Shown piece after piece: positions 6,265 through 12,911 of a stretch of 12,911 nucleotides of DNA. The translations under genes were made by a program, and so were the position numbers. This DNA comes from Nitrospinota bacterium (GTDB lineage: Bacteria > Nitrospinota > Nitrospinia > Nitrospinales > Nitrospinaceae), in the NCBI GenBank assembly GCA_027298165.1, contig JAPUGN010000218.1, positions 1 to 12,911 of the forward strand. Reading direction: 5' to 3'. Numbering within the stretch: the stretch's first letter is position 1; the number at the start of each line of letters is the position of its first letter. The notes beneath the pieces are model-generated. The model did not search any database and was not told the DNA's origin. It saw only the letters and a list, made by a program, of their open reading frames with translations.

Positions 6265-6301
6265 AAATTCAATCATTTTCCTTTTCAGCACGGAGGACCT
6301 C

Positions 6302-6343
6302 ATGCAACATGGCTCAGGTTTCGGTTCATTGAGAGCTAAATAA
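6302..6343 (+). CDS. Putative 13-codon leader ORF upstream of the first CNNM/CorC gene
   Basis: A near-ideal ribosome-binding site, GGAGG (6292-6296), lies 5 bases before an ATG that opens a 13-codon frame, MQHGSGFGSLRAK, ending in TAA at 6341-6343. The next gene starts with TTG at 6349, five bases after this stop, and has no good ribosome-binding site. The arrangement suggests that ribosomes load on the leader and re-initiate at the TTG. The leader is in a different frame from the CNNM gene. A frame shift that separated a former start from the gene is an alternative, but the leader residues do not look like a CNNM N-terminus. Confidence 0.5.
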   Translation: MQHGSGFGSLRAK

Positions 6344-6348
6344 ATCTT

Positions 6349-7647
6349 TTGGACGACATAATATTACCCCGGTCCATTCTGCTGGGTATCCTTTTGGCTT
6401 TTTCGGCGTTTTTTGCGGCATGCGAGGCCGCATTCTTCTCGCTGAACCCGGCACAGCTGGCCATCATTAAGGAAACTCGAGGCCGGGGTGGACAACTCAT
6501 CAATTTTCTTCTAGAAAAGCCACGGGAACTGCTCATCACCATTTACATCGGTAATGAGCTGGTCAATATCGCCATCTCCGCCTTGGTCACCTCGATCGCT
6601 CTTAAGCTGTTCGGGGACATCGGTCTCGCTATCGCCATCGGTGTGGGTACCTTTCTGATTTTGATGTTCGGAGAAATCGTTCCAAAATCCCTGTCGCTTA
6701 ATTTCGCCGAAAAATTCGCTCTGTTCGCCGCCCGTCCACTCAATCTATTTTACCGGTTGGTGCTCCCCATCCAGAAACGGTTCACCCGGTTAGCCGAAAT
6801 CATCATGTCCGGGATCGGCATTCTCCCCAAATCCAAAAACAACCGGATTTCAGATGAAGAGTTCACCACCATGGTCGAACTGGGGAAAGATGAGGGCGTG
6901 ATCGACGCAGAGGAAAGCGAACTGATTCACAACGTCATGGAGTTCGGCGAGAAAACCGTCGGGAATGTGATGACCCCCAAGATCGATATGTTCGTGTTGA
7001 ACGCAAACGACACCATGGAAGAAATCCTTCCGAAAATTCTGGAGAACTTCTATTCCCGGGTACCCGTCTATGACGAGGAGGAGGAGACTATCATTGGCAT
7101 CCTGCTCACTAAGACGCTCATCCGCCACCGTCACCAGCCCAAAGGCAAATTCAATCTCAAAAACATCGTTAAACCTCCCATTTCGGTTCCGGAGAGCCGC
7201 AAAATTAAGGATATGCTTCAGGACTTCAAAAAATTGAAGCGCCATATGGCCATGGTGCTGGACGAATTCGGAAGCGTCTCGGGCCTGGTCACTCTCGAAG
7301 ACATCCTGGAAGAGTTGGTGGGAGAAATCGACAGCGAAATGCGGCAGGAGGAAAACCCAATCACCAAGATCACCGAAAAGCGATTTCGTCTGGCCTCCAC
7401 CTGTAGTATTTCGGATTTTAATGAAGAGTTTAATTGTGAACTGCCCAATGGCGACATCACCACTATCGGCGGGTTCGTGTTCGGCCTGTTCGGAAGGGTC
7501 CCCCGTTCCGGTGAAAGCATCAGCTACGACCGTTTTAAATTTCGCATTGAAAAAATGAAGGGAGCCCGCATTCTAAGTCTCCACCTGACCTTTGCCAGCA
7601 CCAAGCCCACAGAAGCTCCCCAGCAACAGGAGACCCCTAAAACCTGA
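6349..7647 (+). CDS. CNNM/CorC (HlyC/CorC) family membrane protein, first copy
   Basis: This 432-aa protein has three parts. The first is an N-terminal DUF21/CNNM membrane domain (about 1-150; CEAAFFSL at 25-32, signature GEIVPKS at 108-114). The second is a cytoplasmic CBS pair (about 190-335; NVMTPKIDMFVL, YSRVPVYDEEEETIIGILLTK, GSVSGLVTLEDILEELVGEI). The third is a CorC_HlyC C-terminal domain (about 350-420). The family is linked to Mg2+ and other divalent cation export or homeostasis. The start is TTG 6349: an in-frame TAA at 6337-6339 excludes longer versions, and MDDIILPRSILLGILLAFSAFF matches the family N-terminus. It probably depends on translation of the leader ORF. It ends in TGATG, shared with the next gene. 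Confidence 0.9.
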   Translation: MDDIILPRSILLGILLAFSAFFAACEAAFFSLNPAQLAIIKETRGRGGQLINFLLEKPRELLITIYIGNELVNIAISALVTSIALKLFGDIGLAIAIGVGTFLILMFGEIVPKSLSLNFAEKFALFAARPLNLFYRLVLPIQKRFTRLAEIIMSGIGILPKSKNNRISDEEFTTMVELGKDEGVIDAEESELIHNVMEFGEKTVGNVMTPKIDMFVLNANDTMEEILPKILENFYSRVPVYDEEEETIIGILLTKTLIRHRHQPKGKFNLKNIVKPPISVPESRKIKDMLQDFKKLKRHMAMVLDEFGSVSGLVTLEDILEELVGEIDSEMRQEENPITKITEKRFRLASTCSISDFNEEFNCELPNGDITTIGGFVFGLFGRVPRSGESISYDRFKFRIEKMKGARILSLHLTFASTKPTEAPQQQETPKT

Positions 7648-9002
7648 TGGACCTGGGAACCACAGTCACTCTCGTCTTCGTCTGCATCCTGGTGGAAGCC
7701 TTTTTTTCCGGATGTGAGATCGGAATGATCTCCATCAGCCGCTTCAAAATGGAACAGCGCGCCAAGGAAAACAACACCTCTGCCCGGATGATTCTCGACC
7801 TGATCGGCAACCCGAACCGGCTGTTTGCCACTACCTCCATGGGAACCAACGTCGCCGTAGTTTGTTCCACGGCGGTATTCACGAGTTACATGATCACTCA
7901 CTTTGGCGAATGGGGAGATTTTTTCTCCATGCTGATTATCTCGCCCATCATTCTGTTCGGCGGGGAAATCATCCCGAAAGTCATCTTTCAAAACCGGGCG
8001 GACAGCATCATGCAGTTCTTCATCCACCCGCTCAACCTGTTTTGCCGGGTGTTGTCGCCGATCATCAACATGTTCAGCGCTGTCTACAACCTCTTCCTGC
8101 GGCTGGTACTGAGGGGTGCCCACAAAGCGAATCTGACGCCCGTCAGCCGGGAGCAAATCCGGTATATCTCCCATCCCGATTCACTGTCCTCGGAACTGGA
8201 TCTGGACGAAAAGAAAATGATTTACCGGATTTTTAATTTTGGGGAAATCCGCGTGGAACACGTCATAGTGCCCCTGATTCAGACCTACGCCATCAGTGAC
8301 AGCGCCACCGTGCGGGAGGCCTATCAGACCGCCAACGAAACCGGATTTTCACGGCTACCGGTATTTCACAAGCGGATGTTCAACCTGATCGGAATTTTGA
8401 ATACGTTTGATCTGTTGACCGTACCGCAGGACGATTCCCCCATCACGGACCTGATCCGCCCCGCTTATTACATCCCTCCCAACAAAAAGCTGGACGACCT
8501 CCTTAAGGAGCTTCAGCAACGGGGTTTGCATATCGCCATTGTGGTGGATGAATACGGGGGATGCATCGGCATGGTCACCATCGAAGACATGCTGGAGGAG
8601 ATCGTGGGCGAAATCGAAGACGAGCACGACGAGCCACTCAAAAAATATGAAGTCTATGAAGGCGGCGGTTATCTGATCGACGGCGATAAAGAAATTGGAG
8701 CCGTGAATGAAGAACTGGCGCTGGACCTTCCTGAGGGAGAATACGAAACCCTGGCCGGCCTCATGATCGAAAAGCTGGAAAAAATTCCGGCGCCGGGCGA
8801 TCAGGTCACTCTCAATGGATATCGCTTGACGGTCAAGGAAGGCAGTAAAAGAAAAATCAACTCCATCATTCTGCGCAAAATCGCGTCCGAATACCCCCCC
8901 AGGCCATCCGCGCAATCATCCACCGGGGAAGAACACCCGGATGCCGCGAGCGAAGAATCTCCGAAATCCGATTCCAATCCCGGGGACTCGCCCTCCAAAT
9001 AA
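7647..9002 (+). CDS. CNNM/CorC (HlyC/CorC) family membrane protein, second tandem copy
   Basis: This 451-aa paralogue of the upstream gene has the same order: a DUF21 membrane domain (about 1-150; SGCEIGMISISRFKM, GEIIPK at 106-111), a CBS pair (about 195-325; HVIVPLIQTYAISD, FSRLPVFHKRMFNLIGILNTFD, GGCIGMVTIEDMLEEIVGEIED) and a CorC_HlyC domain (about 340-415). A Pro/Ser/Glu-rich, probably disordered tail follows (about 422-451). Its ATG overlaps the preceding stop by one base (TGATG), so translation is coupled and the two may form a heteromeric complex. The paralogues differ clearly in the membrane domain, so this is not a recent duplication. Its stop lies one base from the stop of the convergent DjlA-like gene, leaving no room for a terminator between them. 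Confidence 0.9.
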   Translation: MDLGTTVTLVFVCILVEAFFSGCEIGMISISRFKMEQRAKENNTSARMILDLIGNPNRLFATTSMGTNVAVVCSTAVFTSYMITHFGEWGDFFSMLIISPIILFGGEIIPKVIFQNRADSIMQFFIHPLNLFCRVLSPIINMFSAVYNLFLRLVLRGAHKANLTPVSREQIRYISHPDSLSSELDLDEKKMIYRIFNFGEIRVEHVIVPLIQTYAISDSATVREAYQTANETGFSRLPVFHKRMFNLIGILNTFDLLTVPQDDSPITDLIRPAYYIPPNKKLDDLLKELQQRGLHIAIVVDEYGGCIGMVTIEDMLEEIVGEIEDEHDEPLKKYEVYEGGGYLIDGDKEIGAVNEELALDLPEGEYETLAGLMIEKLEKIPAPGDQVTLNGYRLTVKEGSKRKINSIILRKIASEYPPRPSAQSSTGEEHPDAASEESPKSDSNPGDSPSK

Positions 9003-9003
9003 C

Positions 9004-9726
9004 TCAAAGACCCCGCATTTTTTCCACCTCCTGATAGGCTTCCTGAATTTCAAGAAACTTGAGGTGTGCCCCCTCGACCTGGTCTTCTCCCAGATGTGCC
9101 ACTTTGTCGGGATGGTATTGCGAGGCCAGCCGCCAGTAGGCTTTTTTGATTTCCTCGTTGCTGGCTGTGGGCGCGACGTCCAAAATGGTAAAGGGCGTCA
9201 CCAGAACGTCCAGCGAATACTTCTGCCGGATCCGGTCATGCTCCTCGATGGAAATATCCAAAAGGCGTGCCAATTCATTGATGCCTTCCTGCACTTCATC
9301 GGTGAGCGAATCCTCAATCAGGGCGATCTGGTAGGACAACACCAGTAACAGGCTCCGGTAGCGGGACTGGGCGGAAGATTTGTATTTCTTGATGACCGGG
9401 TTCAGATCGGGATTGACCCGGCAGGTCTCGCGGATCACCTGATTGATGGAGTCGAGGTCGTTCTCGGAGTAATTCAGATTTTTCACAAAGAAGCGGTAAA
9501 TGGCCTCCACTTCCCTCGGCGTCATGTGGCCTTTGACCATGGCAATTTTGGTCATCACCACAACAATACAGGTGACGAACGCCGACTCGTCCACCACCCC
9601 TGGCAATCCTCGGCGAATGAGTTTCCGGACCTTTTTGGTCATCACATGCTGAACGGTCCCCCCGACGATGGCCCCTAGAGGCCCGCCACGGAGAAATCCC
9701 AATCCTGCGCCCAATAACCAGGACAT
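9004..9726 (-). CDS. DjlA-like protein: TerB domain plus C-terminal J domain
   Basis: This 240-aa protein has a Gly-rich hydrophobic N-terminus (MSWLLGAGLGFLRGGPLGAIVGG, a likely membrane anchor), a helical TerB-like domain (about 35-145), and a C-terminal J domain (about 175-240) with the diagnostic His-Pro-Asp at 205-207 (YHPDK). J domains stimulate the ATPase of Hsp70/DnaK, and DjlA is a membrane-anchored example with the same domain order. The ATG at 9724-9726 is preferred over an in-frame TTG at 9744. It has GGGAAGG upstream and gives the MSWLLGAGLGF opening typical of the family. It is convergent with the CNNM pair and divergent from the Dabb gene. Confidence 0.85.
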   Translation of the reverse strand: MSWLLGAGLGFLRGGPLGAIVGGTVQHVMTKKVRKLIRRGLPGVVDESAFVTCIVVVMTKIAMVKGHMTPREVEAIYRFFVKNLNYSENDLDSINQVIRETCRVNPDLNPVIKKYKSSAQSRYRSLLLVLSYQIALIEDSLTDEVQEGINELARLLDISIEEHDRIRQKYSLDVLVTPFTILDVAPTASNEEIKKAYWRLASQYHPDKVAHLGEDQVEGAHLKFLEIQEAYQEVEKMRGL

Positions 9727-9749
9727 ACCAGCCCACCTTCCCAATTAAA

Positions 9750-9781
9750 TTCACAACATGTATTACAAAACCCTATATAAT
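9750..9781 (+). promoter_or_regulatory. Candidate promoter for the Dabb gene
   Basis: TTCACA (9750-9755, 5/6 to -35) and TATATA (9774-9779) are 18 bases apart; the overlapping TATAAT (9776-9781) is a perfect -10 hexamer but would leave a 20-base spacer. This predicts a start near 9788 and a leader of about 95 bases. Confidence 0.45.
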
Positions 9782-9802
9782 ACTGAAAATTTCATCCAAA
9801 AC

Positions 9803-9858
9803 ACAGCCACGTTTGTGGGTCTGTTGGTTTAATTTGGGTCGGAAGGATCCATTCGGCC
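9803..9858 (+). other. Structured leader (two hairpins) upstream of the Dabb gene
   Basis: Hairpin 1 pairs ACAG-CCAC (9803-9810) with GTGG and CTGT (9815-9818, 9821-9824), with a GTTT loop and a 2-base bulge. Hairpin 2 pairs GGTCGGA (9837-9843) with TTCGGCC (9852-9858), with two wobbles and an 8-base loop. Both lie between the candidate promoter and the AGGAG site at 9870-9874. No known riboswitch or leader family was recognised. Confidence 0.3.
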
Positions 9859-9881
9859 ACACCTCATACAGGAGCGGCTTT

Positions 9882-10172
9882 ATGGTCAAGCACATCGTCA
9901 TGTTCAAATTGAAGGAAAAAACTCCCGGCAACCTGGCCACGCTGGCCTTCGCTCTCAACGGAATGACGGGTAAAATTGAATCCCTGAAATTTATGGAGGT
10001 CGGAGAGGATTTCAAAGGTTCCGAACGATCTTTCGACCTGGTTTTAACCACTCATTTTGAAAACCAGGACGGGTTGGACGCTTATTCCAAACACGAGATT
10101 CACCAACCGGTCATTCAACTGGCCCGCACTCTCTGCTCACAAACCGTCGTGGTGGATTACGAAACCGTATAA
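9882..10172 (+). CDS. Stress-responsive A/B barrel (Dabb) domain protein
   Basis: This 97-aa single-domain protein opens MVKHIVMFKLKEKT, the hallmark first strand of the Dabb fold. It continues with KFMEVGEDF, SFDLVLTTHFENQDGLDAYSKHEIHQPVIQ and a final strand QTVVVDYE. Dabb proteins are small dimeric ferredoxin-like barrels; some are stress-induced and a few act as enzymes, but most bacterial ones lack an assigned reaction. The ATG at 9882 is chosen because AGGAG (9870-9874) precedes it by 7 bases and the domain begins at residue 2. The same frame is open back to 9813, but that stretch falls in the leader. It appears to be a single-gene transcript. Confidence 0.88.
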   Translation: MVKHIVMFKLKEKTPGNLATLAFALNGMTGKIESLKFMEVGEDFKGSERSFDLVLTTHFENQDGLDAYSKHEIHQPVIQLARTLCSQTVVVDYETV

Positions 10173-10425
10173 ACCCATCGGCCTCGGAACCACCAGAGAA
10201 ATTAACTATATTTCGAGTGGTTATATAATTTCTTGTACTTTTCAAACTCTAGTGATACCCTTTAGGGCAGTTTTGGATCAGAATTGGCCTATTCAATTGA
10301 TTTATTTGGTATTACGTGAATAGTGAAGGGGTATTGCCCTCGGCGATTACCCCGATTTTATGTGTAGATCGACGTTGAACTCCCTATAAATCTTCTATCA
10401 ATATCCTTGATCGGGAGACTCCAAA
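10173..10425. other. A+T-rich intergenic region with two hairpins
   Basis: No gene is visible in these 253 bases. Just after the Dabb stop, AGAAAT-TAACTA (10197-10208) can pair with TGGTTA and ATTTCT (10218-10223, 10228-10233), with one wobble and a 4-base bulge; it could end the Dabb transcript, although no good T-run follows. A second hairpin, GGGGTA / TACCCC (10328-10333 with 10348-10353) with inner GCC / GGC pairs, lies upstream of the DksA-like gene. A TATAAA box at about 10384 lacks a clear -35. Confidence 0.3.
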
Positions 10426-11106
10426 GTGGCCGTAAAAAAGAAAAAGGTTAAAAAGAAAAAAGTGACGAAAGCGAAAACCCACTCAGCGAAAAAGAAACCC
10501 CCTGCTTCCAAAAAGGGCCGGTCCGCCAAAAAAGCGGTTAAAAGCTCCAAGAAGAAAACTGCCGTAAACAAGAAGCCTAAAACCGCCGCTAAAAAAGTGA
10601 AAGCTCCCATAAAAGCCAAAGCGGTTGTTAAAAAACCAGTCGCAAAGAAAAAGGCGGTGAAAGCGGCTCCGAAAAAGGCTGTTAAAAAAAAGCCGGCCAA
10701 AAAAGAGGTCGAGCTGCCGGAAGAAATAATCAAACCGGTAGTCAAATCCCCTTTTAAAAAAAACGATCCGAAGATTCTGAAAATTCAGGAGCGTTTGAAT
10801 GAGGATAGAAAAAGATTGATGAGCATGCTCCGATCGTCCCAGGAGGTGGAACGAACCATCAACGACATTACGTTCAGCAATGAAATCGACCTGGCATCCA
10901 GTCTGGAAGGCCGGGAAATGGCGTTTCAGCTTTCCAGCCGGGAGCGGAACGAGTTAAGAATGGTGGAGGAAGCCCTGTTTAAGATTACGGCGGATACATA
11001 CGGAGTCTGCGACAGTTGTTCCAAATACATCATCCTCAAGCGCTTGGAAATCATGCCCCTGACGGCGCTCTGTATCGAATGCCAGGAGAATCTGGAAGTC
11101 CACTGA
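10426..11106 (+). CDS. DksA/TraR zinc-finger protein with lysine-rich histone-H1-like N-terminal tail
   Basis: This 226-aa protein starts with GTG, with GGGAG about 10 bases upstream. Residues 1 to about 100 are almost only Lys, Ala, Val, Pro, Ser and Thr in repeated KKA/AKK/PKK units, as in the tails of bacterial histone-H1-like proteins, and should bind DNA or RNA without sequence preference. Residues from about 115 to 226 form a DksA/TraR domain. A helical hairpin (about 118-190) precedes a C4 zinc finger, C195-x2-C198-x17-C216-x2-C219, whose spacing matches DksA. In E. coli DksA the coiled-coil tip carries DPADRA; here the same place appears to be N152-E-I-D155-L-A157, so the first Asp is Asn while the second Asp and Ala remain. 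DksA binds RNA polymerase in its secondary channel. A role in transcription control with nucleic-acid tethering is inferred. It is convergent with secA, nine bases apart. Confidence 0.88.
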   Translation: MAVKKKKVKKKKVTKAKTHSAKKKPPASKKGRSAKKAVKSSKKKTAVNKKPKTAAKKVKAPIKAKAVVKKPVAKKKAVKAAPKKAVKKKPAKKEVELPEEIIKPVVKSPFKKNDPKILKIQERLNEDRKRLMSMLRSSQEVERTINDITFSNEIDLASSLEGREMAFQLSSRERNELRMVEEALFKITADTYGVCDSCSKYIILKRLEIMPLTALCIECQENLEVH

Positions 11107-11115
11107 ATCCCTATC

Positions 11116-12911
11116 CTATTTCCCGTGACACTTTTTGTATTTCTTGCCGCTTCCGCAGGGGCAGGGTTCGTTACGTCCCACTTTGTTATCAGCCCTCTTA
11201 ACGGGCGTGGCTTTTTGGCCTTCTGAACCCTCACCACGGTGCTCCGTGACTTTGCGTTCCTCTTTGTCCTGGTTGGATTCGAGAGACTGGATGGCCTCCT
11301 TGTTGATCTGGGCTTTGAACAGGAATTCGCAAATTTCCTCTTTCATTCGAAAGTTCATTTGGCTGAACAGGTCGAATCCTTCCTTCTTGTACTCGGTGAG
11401 CGGGTTTTTCTGGGCGTACCCGCGCAGGCCGATGCCCTCCTTCATGTGATCCATCGCCAATAGATGCTCTCGCCAGAGGTTATCCAGTACCTGGAGCATG
11501 ATCATCCGCTCCGGATAACGCAAAAGCTCCGGCCCGATTTCTTTTTCCTTCAAATCGTATTTACCGGTGGCGGCACTGTACACGGCTTCATGAATCTCCT
11601 CGACCTTGCAGTCCTCCAGAGGGATTTTCTGTTTGTCATCCACAAGAAAATGTTGGTCATCCGCCTTTCTTAAGGAAACGTCAAACAACCGGTCCATGCT
11701 TTCATTGAGCCGTTCGATGTCCCATTCTTCAGGATAAACACGCGGAGGGATGATGTCCGCCAGAGTGTCCTCAAGCACTTCATCGGCGATATCGTAAAAC
11801 AAGTCCTTCAGGTTGTCTCCCGTCAGAATGTCGCGGCGCAACGTATAGATGACTTCCCTCTGCCGGTTCATGACGTCATCGTATTCCAGCAGATGTTTCC
11901 GGATATCGAAGTTGTGCGCCTCCACCTTGCGTTGGGCGTTTTCCACTGCCTTGGAAACCATGGCGTGCTCGATCGGCTGGCCGTTTTCCATTCCCAGTTT
12001 GGCCATAAATCCGGAGATCTTGTCCGACCCGAAGATGCGAAGCAGGTCGTCCTCCAGCGAAAGATAAAATCGCGACGATCCTTTGTCTCCCTGACGGCCG
12101 GACCGGCCCCGCAACTGGTTGTCGATGCGGCGGCTCTCGTGCCTTTCCGTCCCCAGGATATGCAATCCTCCCAGTGCCGGAACCCCTTCGCCCAGAACAA
12201 TGTCGGTTCCCCGGCCGGCCATGTTGGTGGCGATGGTCACCGCCGCATTTTGCCCGGCCTGCGCAATGATTTCGGCCTCCTGTTCGTGATGCTTGGCGTT
12301 CAGCACATTATGTTTGATGCCGAATTTTTTAAGATGTTTGCTCAACTGCTCGGATTTTTCGATGGAAATAGTCCCAACCAGAACCGGTCGCCCGAGGGCG
12401 TTCAATTCCCGGACCTCTTCGATCACTGCATCGAATTTTTCCTTCTCTGTCCGGAAAATGAGATCGGGATAATCATCCCGGATCATCGGCATATTGGTGG
12501 GCATCACCAGCACTTCGAGCCGGTAGGTCGACTGGAATTCCTCCGCTTCAGTATCGGCGGTCCCAGTCATCCCCGCCAGCTTGCCGTACATCCGGAAAAA
12601 ATTCTGGAAAGTGATCGACGCCAGGGTCTGGTTTTCATTTTCAACTGTGACACTCTCTTTCGCCTCCAAGGCCTGGTGGAGTCCGTCGCTGTAACGCCGG
12701 CCCGACATCATCCGGCCGGTGAATTCGTCGATGATCACCACCTTGCCGTCTTTGACCACATAATCGACTTCATTTTTGAAAACGACATGGGCTTTCAGGG
12801 CCTGGTTGACGTGGTGCAGGGTTTCAATCTGGAGGGGATCGTACAGGTTGGAAACGTTCAGCATTTCTTCGACCTTGGAAATGCCATCTTCCGTCAACGC
12901 CGAAGACCGGG
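11116..12911 (-). CDS. secA: Preprotein translocase ATPase SecA, C-terminal two-thirds, 5' end outside window
   Basis: About 598 codons of the SecA motor are present, open to the window edge, so the N-terminal ATP-binding domain is missing only because of truncation. Landmarks in order are VKDGKVVIIDEFTGRMMSGR, FFRMYGKLAGMTGTADTEAEEF, the second nucleotide-binding domain (HHEQEAEIIAQAG, TIATNMAGRGTDIVLG, then the arginine motif QLRGRSGRQGD), and the helical scaffold and wing region. The end is the zinc tail RNEPCPCGSGKKYKKCHGK (C-x-C-x8-C-H), which binds SecB and lipids in family members. SecA drives export through SecYEG at the inner membrane. The stop is nine bases from the convergent DksA-like gene. 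Confidence 0.97.
   Translation of the reverse strand, partial: RSSALTEDGISKVEEMLNVSNLYDPLQIETLHHVNQALKAHVVFKNEVDYVVKDGKVVIIDEFTGRMMSGRRYSDGLHQALEAKESVTVENENQTLASITFQNFFRMYGKLAGMTGTADTEAEEFQSTYRLEVLVMPTNMPMIRDDYPDLIFRTEKEKFDAVIEEVRELNALGRPVLVGTISIEKSEQLSKHLKKFGIKHNVLNAKHHEQEAEIIAQAGQNAAVTIATNMAGRGTDIVLGEGVPALGGLHILGTERHESRRIDNQLRGRSGRQGDKGSSRFYLSLEDDLLRIFGSDKISGFMAKLGMENGQPIEHAMVSKAVENAQRKVEAHNFDIRKHLLEYDDVMNRQREVIYTLRRDILTGDNLKDLFYDIADEVLEDTLADIIPPRVYPEEWDIERLNESMDRLFDVSLRKADDQHFLVDDKQKIPLEDCKVEEIHEAVYSAATGKYDLKEKEIGPELLRYPERMIMLQVLDNLWREHLLAMDHMKEGIGLRGYAQKNPLTEYKKEGFDLFSQMNFRMKEEICEFLFKAQINKEAIQSLESNQDKEERKVTEHRGEGSEGQKATPVKRADNKVGRNEPCPCGSGKKYKKCHGK

Noticed and set aside
6302..6351. Possibility that the leader ORF and the first CNNM gene are one gene broken by a frameshift
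   Set aside because: The TTG start gives a complete family-like N-terminus aligned with the second copy, and the leader residues add nothing recognisable. It is kept only as an alternative.
10398..10745. Minus-strand frame of 115 codons, very rich in Phe, Ala and Leu, resembling a membrane protein
   Set aside because: It is the antisense reading of the Lys/Ala repeat tail of the DksA-like gene: AAA/AAG codons read backwards give Phe/Leu. The composition is an artefact.
1..12911. CRISPR arrays, tRNA/rRNA genes, prophage or toxin-antitoxin pairs
   Set aside because: No regularly spaced repeats, no clover-leaf candidates and no recognisable proteins of these types were seen on either strand.

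Overview
The window looks like chromosomal housekeeping DNA from a Gram-negative bacterium. SecA has the C-terminal zinc tail, a DksA/TraR-type regulator is present, assimilatory sulfate reduction is of the APS type, and there are exported proteins with signal peptides. Gene content would fit Nitrospinota or Desulfobacterota-like (former Deltaproteobacteria) lineages, but nothing in the sequence settles the taxonomy. There are no rRNA or tRNA genes, no CRISPR array and no phage genes.

Layout: (i) 1-434 is the 3' end of cysH. (ii) 475-1043 is a short A+T-rich segment with one hydrophobic ORF. It is bounded by inverted repeats of about 28 bp (25/28 identical), each holding its own hairpin. (iii) 1087-1833, minus strand, is an orphan EcfT/CbiQ-like transporter membrane subunit. 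(iv) 1934-3446 carries an HD phosphohydrolase and a Sir2-family deacylase, with a strong hairpin between them. (v) 3577-4212 is a secreted DUF1566 protein, and 4406-4804 a stand-alone CBS-pair protein. (vi) 4990-9002 is a plus-strand cluster: a 77-aa unknown protein, thiL, a 13-codon leader ORF, and two tandem CNNM/CorC-type membrane proteins overlapping by one base. (vii) 9004-9726, minus strand, is a DjlA-like TerB + J-domain protein, ending one base from the preceding cluster. (viii) 9882-10172 is a Dabb (stress-responsive A/B barrel) protein with a structured leader. (ix) 10426-11106 is a DksA/TraR zinc-finger protein with a lysine-rich, histone-H1-like N-terminal tail. (x) 11116 to the window end, minus strand, is the C-terminal two-thirds of SecA.

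Most genes are ordinary. The features most worth a second look are the repeat-bounded 569-bp segment, whose two repeat arms both read as inward-pointing terminators; the leader ORF with a strong Shine-Dalgarno just before a TTG-started CNNM gene; and the H1-tail/DksA fusion with an altered coiled-coil tip.
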